A stretch of DNA of 64,000 nucleotides from JBMOMT01 sp049324835 (GCA_049324835.1 JBMOMT010000036.1:35985-99984), one strand, 5' to 3'; shown: positions 1-7,782, numbered from the stretch's first letter. The notes: generated by a model from the letters alone, not told the origin. Translations and numbers: made by a program.

Positions 1-19
1 TGAGGTCTCGTTTTGAGCC

Positions 20-56
20 AAAAAAAGCGGCGGGTGAATTCCCTGCCGCTTTTTTT
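20..56. terminator. Bidirectional intrinsic terminator
   Basis: An A7 run, a GC-rich stem (GCGGCGGG paired with CCCTGCCGC, one bulged T), a six-base loop and a T7 run. It lies just 3' of the DMT transporter on the minus strand and can also terminate plus-strand transcription entering from the left. Confidence 0.85.
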
Positions 57-68
57 GTTCGGGGCCGA

Positions 69-989
69 TCAGGCCGCGCGTCTGGCGATGGATCGGTTGC
101 TGCTCCGGGTCAGCAACACACCGGTCACAATGATCGCTGCCCCGATCACCTGCATCCAGCCCAGGTGCTCATCCAGCCACAGCCAGCCGATCAGCATGGC
201 GACCACCGGTTGCAGGTTGCTGTAAATGGCCGTGCGGGTGCTGCCCACGATCTTGACCCCCGTGTTCCAGATGACGTATGCCACCCCCAGAGCCATCACC
301 GCCGAGTAGGCCATGCCGGCCCATTCCTGCCACGGCACGGTGGTCCACTGTTGCGTATGCCATTGGGGCAGTGCGACCAGCACCAGGACCGGCGTGCCGG
401 CCAGCATCGACAGGCTGGTCACTTTGAGCGACGAGTGGCGGCTCAGCAGCGGGCGCGAGAGCACGGTGTAGACCGCCCAGGCCACCGCACCACCCAGCAC
501 CAGCAGCGTGCCCAGCACAGATTCGCCGCTCACGTCGACGTTTTGCCCCGAGCCCACCACTACCAGCGCGATGCCACCAAAAGCCAGCAGACAGCCGAGC
601 CAGCCCTGCCAGCCCAATCGCTCCAGGCCGGTCAACGTGCCGGTGAGCGAGACGTACACCGGAATGCTGCCCAACATGAGCGACGAGTTGCCCGCCGTGG
701 TGCGGGCGATGCCGTTGATGAACAAAAGCTGATAGGCGGTGGTGCCCACCAGACCCAACAACACCAGTCGCCCGGCGTCGGCGCGGTTGACGCGCCAGTT
801 TTCACCTGCCGCGGCGGCGATGAACAGAACGATGGCGGTGGCGGCGCTGAAGCGAATGGCGTTGAAGGGCAGTGGCGCCAGTGTGCCCATGGCTGCTTTG
901 ATGATGCTGAAATTGGCGGCCCAGATGATCACCATGGCCAACAGGGCCAGGTCGATGGGGCCAAACCGAGGTTGCTCTTTTTCGTTCAT
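69..989 (-). CDS. EamA/DMT-superfamily transporter
   Basis: A 306-residue integral membrane protein of the drug/metabolite transporter superfamily, predicted to move a small metabolite across the cytoplasmic membrane; the substrate is unknown. About ten hydrophobic segments fill the chain, arranged as the usual two EamA halves (VIIWAANFSIIKAA in helix 1, AVAWAVYTVLSRPLL at the start of half 2), followed by a short basic tail. The open frame extends 14 codons upstream, but the ATG at 989 (MNEKEQPRFG) is preferred because it sits closer to an AGGAG-like site and matches the short cytoplasmic start typical of the family. It follows a hairpin that ends the ProRS operon, so it is probably transcribed separately. 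The family call is firm; the solute is not known. Confidence 0.88.
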   Translation of the reverse strand: MNEKEQPRFGPIDLALLAMVIIWAANFSIIKAAMGTLAPLPFNAIRFSAATAIVLFIAAAAGENWRVNRADAGRLVLLGLVGTTAYQLLFINGIARTTAGNSSLMLGSIPVYVSLTGTLTGLERLGWQGWLGCLLAFGGIALVVVGSGQNVDVSGESVLGTLLVLGGAVAWAVYTVLSRPLLSRHSSLKVTSLSMLAGTPVLVLVALPQWHTQQWTTVPWQEWAGMAYSAVMALGVAYVIWNTGVKIVGSTRTAIYSNLQPVVAMLIGWLWLDEHLGWMQVIGAAIIVTGVLLTRSSNRSIARRAA

Positions 990-1037
990 CGTGCGGTGGC
1001 TCTCCTGACATACCGGGTTGGTGCGGCGCACAGCAAA

Positions 1038-1070
1038 GGCCGGTCGAGCGATTTGGCGTCTCGACCGGCC
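1038..1070 (-). terminator. Hairpin ending the ProRS operon
   Basis: A perfect 11-bp stem (GGCCGGTCGAG / CTCGACCGGCC) around an 11-base loop, 22 bp after the minus-strand ProRS stop codon. Only a short T run follows on the minus strand, so termination may be partial. Confidence 0.65.
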
Positions 1071-1092
1071 ATACCGTTAGATGGCCAGGGCA

Positions 1093-2547
1093 TCAATAGG
1101 CCCGGCCGAAAATGGCCTGCTCTGTGGCTTTTTCGCCGCAGCCCACGCAGCGGCCTGTGCCGCCCGGCTGCTCCAGCGGGATGCAGCGGTTGGTGATCGG
1201 GTTGCCGGCCTCCTCGCGGACGCGCGTTTTGATAGCGTCTTCGCAGGCCCGATCGCCGCACCACCAGGCCTGGGCCCAGCCATCGGCGGTGATGGCCTCG
1301 AGCGCCTCCATATCGGCGGCGAAATGGGTGTTTTGCTCACGAAAGAGGCTGGCCCGGGCCAGCAGGTTGGCCTGGATGGCGCGCAGTATGTCGCTGGTGG
1401 CCTGGGCCAGCCCGCTCAGCGGCGCTGCCGATTTGCCGCCCTCGCCGCGCCGATCGCGCCGCGCCAAAAGGGCCTGGCCCTGCGCCACGTCTCGTGGGCC
1501 GAGCTCGATGCGCAACGGCACGCCTTTCATCTCCCAGTGGTTGAACTTCCAGCCGGGCGTCTGGCCCTCGCGGTCGTCCACGTGATGGCGAATTCCCACC
1601 CCGGTGAGGGCGGCTGTGATCTGTTCCACGGCTGGCAGGACGGCGCTCTTTTGTTCATCGTTGCGCCAGATGGGCACGATGACCACCTGGTGAGGGGCCA
1701 ATACCGGCGGCAAGATGAGGCCCTGATCGTCGCCGTGGGTCATGACGATGCCGCCCACCATGCGGGTGCTCAGCCCCCAGCTCGTGGTCCAGACGTGCTG
1801 CAGATCGTTGTTCTCGTCCAGATACCTGATGTCAAAGGCGCGGGCAAAGTTCTGCCCCAAAAAGTGCGACGTGCCAGACTGCAAGGCCCACTTGTTGCCC
1901 ATCATGGCCTCGATGGTGTAGCTGGTGACCGCCCCGGCGAATTTTTCGCTGTCTGATTTTCGCCCTTTGACCACCGGGATGGCGGCGTCGTTGATGGCGA
2001 AATCGGCATAGACATCCAGCATGCGCAGGGTTTCTTCCTGCGCTTCCTGTGCGGTGGCGTGAGCGGTGTGGCCCTCCTGCCACAAAAACTCGGTGGTGCG
2101 CAGGAAAAGGCGGGTGCGCATTTCCCAACGCACCACGTTGGCCCATTGATTGATGAGCAGCGGCAGATCGCGGTAGCTGCGGATCCATTTGGCGTACATG
2201 TGACCGATGATCGTCTCTGAGGTGGGCCGCACGATGAGCGGCTCTTCCAGTTTTTTGCCGCCGCCGTGGGTGACCACCGCCAGCTCGGGGGAAAAGCCCT
2301 CCACGTGTTCGGCTTCGCGCCTGATAAAACTCTCTGGAATAAACAGGGGAAAGTAGGCGTTGACGTGACCGGTCTCTTTGAAGCGCCGATCCAACCCGGC
2401 CTGGATGTTTTCCCACAGGGTGTAACCGTAAGGCATGATCACCATGCAGCCACGCACAGGCGAATAATCGGCCAGTTCGGCTTTCTGGACGATGTCGTTG
2501 TACCAGGCGGCAAAGTCCTGGCTCTGGGGCGTTACACGTTCGGACAT
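1093..2547 (-). CDS. proS: Prolyl-tRNA synthetase, archaeal/eukaryotic-type (ProRS type 3)
   Basis: A class II aminoacyl-tRNA synthetase of 484 residues that charges tRNA-Pro in the cytosol. Its N-terminus (DFAAWYNDIVQKAELADY), the block PTSETIIGHMYAKWI, the motif-2 region RTRLFLRTTEFLWQEGHTAH and the lack of a YbaK-like insertion domain are those of the archaeal/eukaryotic-like ProRS class. The C-terminal zinc-binding domain (CGDRAC, then CVGCG) and the aromatic C-terminus (FGRAY) are also typical. The ATG at 2547 has GAGGAG seven bases upstream; the frame is open further but has no better site. It is the last gene of a five-gene minus-strand operon, 23 bp after the DUF692 gene. A second ProRS of the bacterial type lies at 5604-7307, so this genome carries both classes a few kilobases apart. 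Confidence 0.95.
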   Translation of the reverse strand: MSERVTPQSQDFAAWYNDIVQKAELADYSPVRGCMVIMPYGYTLWENIQAGLDRRFKETGHVNAYFPLFIPESFIRREAEHVEGFSPELAVVTHGGGKKLEEPLIVRPTSETIIGHMYAKWIRSYRDLPLLINQWANVVRWEMRTRLFLRTTEFLWQEGHTAHATAQEAQEETLRMLDVYADFAINDAAIPVVKGRKSDSEKFAGAVTSYTIEAMMGNKWALQSGTSHFLGQNFARAFDIRYLDENNDLQHVWTTSWGLSTRMVGGIVMTHGDDQGLILPPVLAPHQVVIVPIWRNDEQKSAVLPAVEQITAALTGVGIRHHVDDREGQTPGWKFNHWEMKGVPLRIELGPRDVAQGQALLARRDRRGEGGKSAAPLSGLAQATSDILRAIQANLLARASLFREQNTHFAADMEALEAITADGWAQAWWCGDRACEDAIKTRVREEAGNPITNRCIPLEQPGGTGRCVGCGEKATEQAIFGRAY

Positions 2548-2570
2548 GTTCTTCTCCTCGGATGGCAGTA

Positions 2571-3335
2571 TCAAACTTGAAGCAACGCGCGCAACCGATC
2601 CAGTTGCTGCCGCAACAGGGTCTGATCCTGAACGTATTCCAGGGTCAGAATTTGTGGCTGCGTGCGGGCCAGGACGAATGCCAGGGCGCGCCAGTCTTGC
2701 TCCTGCAATGGCCCGTGGGCATCGATCAGGGCGCCGTTTTCCAATTGTGGGCCGCTGACCCGAATCTCACGCACGCGAAACAGCGGCAGCGAGCGAAAGT
2801 AACGCTCCTCATCGAAGCTCAGGTTGTGCGCGCTCAGCCTGGCGTGGGCCACGTTCAACACGAAACCACAGTCCACGGCGTCGAGCACGGCGGTGATGAA
2901 AAGCGGCTCGCAGGCATAGGCCAGGCGGCTGGCGGCCTCACAGCCCACGTTTTCCAGCAGCAGCGGCGCGGGCAGTCGCTGCTTGAGCCGCAGGGCGTTG
3001 CGGCAGGTGTGTAAAAAGAGCTGGCTCTGCGGCTGCAACTCGGGTGGTTCGGCCTCGTTTTCTTCTTGCCCCACCAGGCTCATCGAGAACCAGGCGGCCT
3101 GGGCCAGAGCGAGCCGTTGTTCGATCTCGACGCCCATCAGCGCAAAAGGATCGGGCTGGTTGAGGGCAAAGGGGGCCGGCATGCCGTGCAACACCAACGG
3201 ACGATGGGCGCGGGCCTCCTTCAACTCGGTCTGGGTGTGCCAGGAACAGATGACGATCCGATCCACCAGTTCTGGCTCCTGAGCCAGCAACCCCATCAAC
3301 GCCGGCGAATAGACCGCGGCCAATTGTGGCGGCAT
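2571..3335 (-). CDS. DUF692-like (MbnB/TglH-fold) protein
   Basis: A 254-residue protein resembling the DUF692 TIM-barrel family, whose studied members (MbnB, TglH) are multinuclear non-haem iron oxidases acting on ribosomally made peptides. Supporting segments are GVEIEQRLAL near residue 68, LLLENVG near 125, CGFVLNVAHARLSAHNLSFD near 155-175, which aligns with the LDVNN block, and GALIDAHGPLQEQDW near 205, which aligns with the family's LIDTHG block. Several metal-ligand positions look changed and the chain is shorter than usual (about 280), so activity is uncertain. A strong GGAGGAGG site precedes the ATG. It lies 2 bp after the LOG gene and upstream of ProRS in one operon. No precursor peptide or MbnC-like partner is visible nearby. 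Confidence 0.6.
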   Translation of the reverse strand: MPPQLAAVYSPALMGLLAQEPELVDRIVICSWHTQTELKEARAHRPLVLHGMPAPFALNQPDPFALMGVEIEQRLALAQAAWFSMSLVGQEENEAEPPELQPQSQLFLHTCRNALRLKQRLPAPLLLENVGCEAASRLAYACEPLFITAVLDAVDCGFVLNVAHARLSAHNLSFDEERYFRSLPLFRVREIRVSGPQLENGALIDAHGPLQEQDWRALAFVLARTQPQILTLEYVQDQTLLRQQLDRLRALLQV

Positions 3336-3337
3336 GT

Positions 3338-3895
3338 TTACCTCCTCCTCACCCCCTGTTGGAGAAGTGAAACGGCCTGTTCAGGCGTGTCGGCCACCTG
3401 GAGCAAGGCCAGGTCTTCAGGGCAGACGTAACTATCGGCTGCAAAGGCCTGCAAGATGCGCTGCCAGTGCGGGCCGAGCAAAACGAACGGCGCCGCCGGG
3501 ATGGCGCGGATCTGGATCAGGCTCCAGGTGAGCGAGATCTCGGTGAGTGTGCCCAGGCTGCCCTTGAGCGCCAGGAAACCATCGGCCTGGGTGAGAAGGC
3601 GCAAGCGGCTCAGCAGGTCGGGGGCTTTTTCCTCGTGTGCGATCCATCGGTTGGCCTGGATGCCACGCCAGTCAAAGCCATTGCTGGTGATGCCGATGGT
3701 GTGCCCCCCGGCCTCTCTGGCGCCGCGGCTGACGGCTTCCATCGTGCCCATGTAACCGCCGTTCATCACCACAAAGCCCGCCTGGGCCAACAACCGGCCC
3801 ACCTGCCTGGCTTCCTCGTAACCCGGACTGCCTTCCTGCGGCGCAGAGCCACCAAAAACAGTGATGGTGAGATGATCCGAGTTTGCTGGGTTCAT
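3338..3895 (-). CDS. LOG-family (TIGR00725/lysine decarboxylase-like) Rossmann protein
   Basis: A 185-residue cytosolic protein of the LOG/SLOG family, whose members hydrolyse cytokinin-type nucleoside monophosphates or bind nucleotides. The N-terminal ITVFGGSAPQEGSPGYEEA block and GGYMGTMEAVSRGAREAGG (residues about 46-64) are diagnostic. The second signature, normally PGGxGTxxE, appears as LKGSLGTLTEI, so the first Pro-Gly is lost while the catalytic Glu is kept. Its ATG overlaps the stop codon of the upstream ParB-like gene (ATGA), giving translational coupling. The true substrate is unknown. Confidence 0.82.
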   Translation of the reverse strand: MNPANSDHLTITVFGGSAPQEGSPGYEEARQVGRLLAQAGFVVMNGGYMGTMEAVSRGAREAGGHTIGITSNGFDWRGIQANRWIAHEEKAPDLLSRLRLLTQADGFLALKGSLGTLTEISLTWSLIQIRAIPAAPFVLLGPHWQRILQAFAADSYVCPEDLALLQVADTPEQAVSLLQQGVRRR

Positions 3896-4854
3896 GACCT
3901 GCCTTTCTCCGGGTTATCGGCTGGCTGTTCGGGATCGTTGCCGTTGGCGGTTGTGTCCTCGATGATCTCTTCTACCGCCTGTTTCAACCCACGCACCAGC
4001 CGTTTGAGTGGGCGCTGACTGTGTGTTTCGGCGAACGCTTCGATGGCCGCCGGCACATCGACCTGGCCATATTGCTGCCGCAAAAAGTAAAGGTGATCCA
4101 TGATCCACAGGTACAGGTCGGTTTCGGTGCGGCGTGGGAACTCGTGCAGGATAGCCCGCTGCCGGATGATCTGAACCACCGGCTGGTAGACCTCGTCGTG
4201 CCAGTGAGTCACCGCCTCCGGCCAGGGCACCTCACGCTGTTGCTCCTGGCCCAAAAAGTGGCGGTGGACGGTGATGTGTTCCACCAGGGTGCGATAATGG
4301 CCCGCCTCCGAAAAACTCAGTCTGGCCTCGGGCCGCAGCTCGTTGAGTCCGGTGGCTTCCATAAAATCGGCCTGCTCACCCAGGATGATCAGACTGCCGG
4401 GGGTGAGATCGGCCGTCACCGGCACCCGACTGGTCAACTCGACCACTTCGGCGTCGATGAATTGGCAGCCCTGTTCGCGGGCCACCGAAACGCGATGGTT
4501 GCCATCGCGCACGAAAAAGACCTCACCCACCTGGTAGACTTTGATCGGCGGCAATTCGATGCCCTGGTGGTGGGCCATATCCACGCTTTGCCAGCGCTCG
4601 CGGGTGTGGGTTTGTTTGGGCAGAAAGACGCGATCAAAGTCGCGGAATCGGCCCACGCTGCCCACGATACGATCCATCGCCACGGCCTTGACGCCACGGT
4701 AAGCCTGACCGGACAGCCGCAGGTGCTCTTTGAGATCGTCGTAGGCGATCAGTTGGTTGGGCTGGCCGCGCAGGTTGGCCAGGACATCGCGCCAAAAGGC
4801 TTTGCGGCGCACTCGCTCAAAATCGGCGCGCACCGTATGATCCAGTGCTTTCAT
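3892..4854 (-). CDS. ParB/Srx-fold domain protein
   Basis: A 320-residue cytosolic protein with a ParB/Srx-type core around residues 50-150: a segment that sets out a residue list (GIELPPIKVYQVGEVFFVRD) followed by the nucleotide-binding signature DGNHRVSVAREQG. The rest is a helical region with a Glu-rich C-terminus. ParB-fold domains bind or hydrolyse nucleotides, and members outside chromosome partition are common; nothing here (no parS-binding helix-turn-helix, no ParA neighbour) supports a partition role. The start at 4854 is chosen because its ATG overlaps the stop of the metallophosphoesterase (ATGA); an in-frame ATG 12 bp upstream is possible. It is gene 2 of the operon ending in ProRS. 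Confidence 0.65.
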   Translation of the reverse strand: MKALDHTVRADFERVRRKAFWRDVLANLRGQPNQLIAYDDLKEHLRLSGQAYRGVKAVAMDRIVGSVGRFRDFDRVFLPKQTHTRERWQSVDMAHHQGIELPPIKVYQVGEVFFVRDGNHRVSVAREQGCQFIDAEVVELTSRVPVTADLTPGSLIILGEQADFMEATGLNELRPEARLSFSEAGHYRTLVEHITVHRHFLGQEQQREVPWPEAVTHWHDEVYQPVVQIIRQRAILHEFPRRTETDLYLWIMDHLYFLRQQYGQVDVPAAIEAFAETHSQRPLKRLVRGLKQAVEEIIEDTTANGNDPEQPADNPEKGRS

Positions 4855-5576
4855 GAACGTCGCCATTCGATAACTTGATGTCCACAGGCGTTCACCACCA
4901 GTGTCGAGCCGTAAACCGTGCGGCGTATCGAGTGGTTGCCGTACAGGTGGATGTGCCCGTGGATCAGGTAGCCGGGTCGGAAGCGTTTCATGAGCCACAA
5001 AAACGCCTTAAAGCCGGTGTGACACAGGTCGCTGGCATCGTGGACGCCATAAGGCGGCGCATGGGTGATCAGCACATCCAGGTAGCGACCATGTTGCAGC
5101 CGGTTCCACAGCAAGCCGGGTATCAGTTTGAGCGCGTGGCGCCACATTTCCCCATCGGTATACTGGGGGCCACCATCGAGCTTGTAACGCATGGAACCCT
5201 GCAAACCTGCCAGAAGCAGCCCTTTATGGTTGACGATGCGCCCGTCCAGGTTGATGCAGCCTTCTGGTTCCACCGGCCTGGGGCCTGTGGAGGTGTAGAT
5301 TGGGTTGGCATCGTGATTGCCAAAAACATAGTACAGTGGTTTGTTGAGCATGGTGACGATGTATTCCAGGTAGGCGTTGGGCAGATCGCCGCAGGCCAAG
5401 ACCATCTCCACACTGCCAAAACGCTCACGGATCAGGGGCTGGTAAAGCGCCGGTTCAATGACATCACTCACAGCTAGAATTTTCACCCCGTCCCCGATCT
5501 CATGTGTAACCCCTACGTGGGTCTCCCAGAATACGAAACGTGAGTCGCGTATCACACCTGACGTTTGACGCATCAC
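4851..5576 (-). CDS. Calcineurin-like metallophosphoesterase
   Basis: Up to 241 residues with the metallophosphoesterase motifs in order: SDVIEP (motif I), CGDLPNAYLEY (GD motif), FGNHDANP (GNHD), THAPPYGVHD and HGHIH. Motif I keeps the Asp but lacks the usual His (DxH), so one metal site may be altered. It probably hydrolyses a phosphoester or nucleotide in the cytosol; the substrate is unknown. It heads the operon metallophosphoesterase, ParB-like, LOG, DUF692, ProRS. The start is uncertain: the strong promoter lies immediately upstream, so either the message is leaderless from GTG 5576/ATG 5573, or translation begins further in, for example near residue 31 just before KILAVSDV. Confidence 0.85.
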   Translation of the reverse strand: MMRQTSGVIRDSRFVFWETHVGVTHEIGDGVKILAVSDVIEPALYQPLIRERFGSVEMVLACGDLPNAYLEYIVTMLNKPLYYVFGNHDANPIYTSTGPRPVEPEGCINLDGRIVNHKGLLLAGLQGSMRYKLDGGPQYTDGEMWRHALKLIPGLLWNRLQHGRYLDVLITHAPPYGVHDASDLCHTGFKAFLWLMKRFRPGYLIHGHIHLYGNHSIRRTVYGSTLVVNACGHQVIEWRRS

Positions 5577-5578
5577 CG

Positions 5579-5607
5579 AGTATACACCGAGCTGCTGGGT
5601 GTGTCAA
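5579..5607 (-). promoter_or_regulatory. Sigma-70-type promoter of the metallophosphoesterase-ProRS operon
   Basis: On the minus strand TTGACA is followed after 17 bp by TATACT. The expected transcription start falls on or within the first codons of the gene, leaving no room for a Shine-Dalgarno site. Confidence 0.75.
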
Positions 5608-7307
5608 CCATTCAGTTGGCAGCGCAGACTGGCGGGCAGTTCGCTCAGGCTCACGACGCTGCCTTCGTCGGCGTCGCGGCGTTTGACCTCCACGCCGTTC
5701 TGGGCCAGATTACGCTGGCCCACCGTCACACGCAGCGGCGCGCCGATGAGATCGGCGTCGTTGAATTTGACGCCCGGCCGCTCGTTGCGCTCGTCATAGA
5801 GCACCTGGAAGCCCTGTTGTTGCAGTTCGGCATAGAGCCTGTCGGCAGCCCGACTGGTCTCTTCTTCCGGTTCGTGGCCCAGGTTGATCAGATGCACCTG
5901 ATAGGGTGCGATCTCGACCGGCCAGACGATGCCGTGTTGGTCGTGGTGCTGCTCGACGATGGCGGCCATCAGTCGCCCGGTGCCAATGCCATAGGAACCC
6001 ATGACGATGGGCCGGGCCTGGCCGTCGGCGTCCAGGTAGGTGGCGCCCAGCGCCTGGCTGTAGCGGCTGCCCAGTTTGAACAGATGGCCCAGCTCGATGC
6101 CCCGCCGTTCGGTGAGCGGCTGACCGCAGTTCGGGCAGGCGTCGCCGGCGCGGGCCAGGGCGAAATCACCCACCACGGCGGCCTCAAAGTCGCGTGGATA
6201 GTTGACGTTGAGCAGATGATAGCCCTCTTTGTTGGCCCCGGCCACGAAATTCCTTCCCAGGCGCACCGAGTCATCGGCGATCACCCGCACGCCGCGCAGG
6301 CCAACCGGCGAGCCGTAGCCCGGTTCCGCCCCGGCGCCGCGGATCTCGGCTTCGGTGGCCGGGCCAAACGCCACGCCGCCCAGCAGGTTGCGCAGTTTGA
6401 TCTCGTTGACGTCCAGGTCGCCGCGGATGACGGCAAAGATAAACTCTCCGTCCTGGGTGACGTAAAACACCGCTTTGAGGGTCTGGTGCCTGGGCAGGCC
6501 CACGAACGCCGCCAGGTCGGCGATGGTTTTGCAGTGGGGTGTGGCGATCTCTTGGATCTCGGCCTCTGGCGGGCAGGGTGGTTCCGGCCTGGCAAAGCTG
6601 GCCCACTCGACGTTGGCGGCGTAACCACACGCCGGGCAGAGGATCAGGGTGTCTTCGCCGTGCTCGTTGAGGGCCATGAATTCTTCAGAAGCCGAGCCAC
6701 CCATCTGCCCCACATCGGCCTGGACGGCCAGGGCTTGGATGCCGCAGCGTTGAAATATGCGCTCGTAGGCCCGGTGCATGTTCCGGTAGGCGACGTCCAG
6801 GCCATCGGCGTCGGCGTCGAGCGAGTAGGCGTCCTTCATGGTGAACTCGCGCACCCGGATCAGCCCCCCGCGTGGGCGTGGTTCGTCGCGGAATTTGGCC
6901 TGGATGTGGTAGATGAGGCGTGGCAGGTGGCGGTAGGAGCGGATTTCTGTGCGAGCGAGTTGGGCCACTGCCTCTTCGTGGGTCATGGCCAGCACCAGGT
7001 CGCGGTGGGCGCGGTCCTGAAAACGAGCCATGTCGGCGCCGATGCTCTGCCAGCGGCCGGTGGCCTGCCACAGCTCCGCCGGCTGGACGAACGGCATCAT
7101 CATCTCTTGCGCGCCGATGGCCTCCATTTCCTGGCGCATGATGGTTTCGATGTTACGCAGGACGCGCCAACCCAGAGGCAGGTAGCTGTAGATGCCTGCC
7201 GCCAGAGGGCGGATCATGCCGGCGCGCACCAGCAATTGATGGCTGGGCATTTCCGCATCGGCGGGGTTCTGGCGCAGCGTATTACCAAACAGTTGAGACA
7301 TTCGCAT
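5604..7307 (-). CDS. proS: Prolyl-tRNA synthetase, bacterial type with editing insertion
   Basis: A class II ProRS of 567 residues, the normal length for the bacterial form. The N-terminal block (MRMSQLFGNTLRQNPADAE, SHQLLVRAGMIRPLAAGIYS) and motif 2 (RVREFTMKDAYSLD) are present. A YbaK/INS editing domain lies at about residues 230-370 and includes LVGLPRHQTLKAVFY-like sequence; motif 3 is GSYGIGTGRLMAAI. A C-terminal anticodon-binding domain follows. The open frame starts 13 codons earlier, but ATG 7307 has AAGGAGG eight bases upstream. Upstream lies a 157-bp palindromic element and then a structured RNA with a terminator, so expression may be attenuated. It has no operon partner. Confidence 0.97.
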   Translation of the reverse strand: MRMSQLFGNTLRQNPADAEMPSHQLLVRAGMIRPLAAGIYSYLPLGWRVLRNIETIMRQEMEAIGAQEMMMPFVQPAELWQATGRWQSIGADMARFQDRAHRDLVLAMTHEEAVAQLARTEIRSYRHLPRLIYHIQAKFRDEPRPRGGLIRVREFTMKDAYSLDADADGLDVAYRNMHRAYERIFQRCGIQALAVQADVGQMGGSASEEFMALNEHGEDTLILCPACGYAANVEWASFARPEPPCPPEAEIQEIATPHCKTIADLAAFVGLPRHQTLKAVFYVTQDGEFIFAVIRGDLDVNEIKLRNLLGGVAFGPATEAEIRGAGAEPGYGSPVGLRGVRVIADDSVRLGRNFVAGANKEGYHLLNVNYPRDFEAAVVGDFALARAGDACPNCGQPLTERRGIELGHLFKLGSRYSQALGATYLDADGQARPIVMGSYGIGTGRLMAAIVEQHHDQHGIVWPVEIAPYQVHLINLGHEPEEETSRAADRLYAELQQQGFQVLYDERNERPGVKFNDADLIGAPLRVTVGQRNLAQNGVEVKRRDADEGSVVSLSELPASLRCQLNG

Positions 7308-7326
7308 GACAGCCTCCTTGCCTTTG

Positions 7327-7483
7327 CTACCGGACACTTTTTTCAACTCTGCCGAATTCTGTCATTCTGAGCGACCAAAGGGAGCGAAGAATCTCGCTTC
7401 TGCCCAGGCGATCTCTGAAGTTAAGTGAGATTCTTCGTCGCTCTGCTCCTCAGAATGACGCGCTATGCAAAAGTGTCCGGTAG
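7327..7483. repeat. Palindromic MITE-like element (copy 1)
   Basis: Terminal inverted repeats of 15 bp (CTACCGGACACTTTT at 7327-7341 and its exact complement at 7469-7483) enclose a second inverted pair built on GTCATTCTGAGCG and GAAGAATCTCG. Taking the repeat ends as CCGG, the element is flanked by TA on both sides, which suggests TA target duplication of the IS630/Tc1 type. It carries no coding sequence. A related core occurs at 34048-34178 and a fragment at 57555-57580. Confidence 0.75.
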
Positions 7484-7513
7484 TGAATCCTTGCCTCTGG
7501 TGAGCCAGCGGCG

Positions 7514-7559
7514 CAAAAAGAAAACCAGCTTTCCGGGAAACTGGCCTGGAAAGCTGGTT
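7514..7559 (-). terminator. Intrinsic terminator between pilD-like gene and proS
   Basis: A perfect 12-bp stem (AACCAGCTTTCC / GGAAAGCTGGTT) with a 13-base loop, followed on the minus strand by a T-rich run (TTTTCTTTTT). Confidence 0.85.
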
Positions 7560-7731
7560 CAGTCTGACGTGAGCGTGAGAAACAGACAGCTAAAACCGAC
7601 CTATCCAGGCCAGGGGCCTGGGCTAGGGGAGGGGCTGTTGAAGAGTGAATGTGGTTGCGGTCTGGAATCTCGGTACATCGTTCTTCTCAAACGCTCTTGG
7701 GCCGGGATCGGCACGCCGGTGAATTGCTGGC
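7514..7731 (-). ncRNA. Candidate structured RNA or attenuated leader upstream of proS
   Basis: The interval runs from a minus-strand promoter (7738-7766) to an intrinsic terminator (7514-7559). The predicted 218-nt RNA has a self-complementary body: GAGCG and GAGAA in the 5' half can pair with TTCTC and CGCTC in the 3' half, ACCGA pairs with TCGGT, and CCAGGCC/GGCCTGG forms an internal hairpin. No T-box, 6S, SRP or RNase P core sequence is recognised. It is either a free small RNA or, since only about 50 bp separated it from proS before the MITE inserted, a leader controlling the synthetase. Confidence 0.45.
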
Positions 7732-7737
7732 AACGGT

Positions 7738-7766
7738 ATTATACATCGCTTGGGTTTTTTCGTCAA
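7738..7766 (-). promoter_or_regulatory. Sigma-70-type promoter
   Basis: TTGACG, 17 bp, TATAAT on the minus strand, 17-45 bp beyond the stop of the prepilin peptidase and about 430 bp upstream of proS. It would drive the candidate structured RNA and, by read-through, proS. Confidence 0.7.
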
Positions 7767-7782
7767 TTTGTTTACCGCCGTT

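Noticed and set aside
3892..4854. A chromosome-partition ParB
   Set aside because: Only the ParB/Srx core is present; no HTH domain, ParA neighbour or parS-like repeat.
5565..7370. A 601-residue open frame on the plus strand opposite proS
   Set aside because: It is a high-GC antisense shadow of a textbook ProRS, has no Shine-Dalgarno site and its translation has no recognisable domain.
7308..7782. A T-box riboswitch upstream of proS
   Set aside because: Neither the conserved T-box antiterminator sequence nor a stem I with AGUA could be found by eye.
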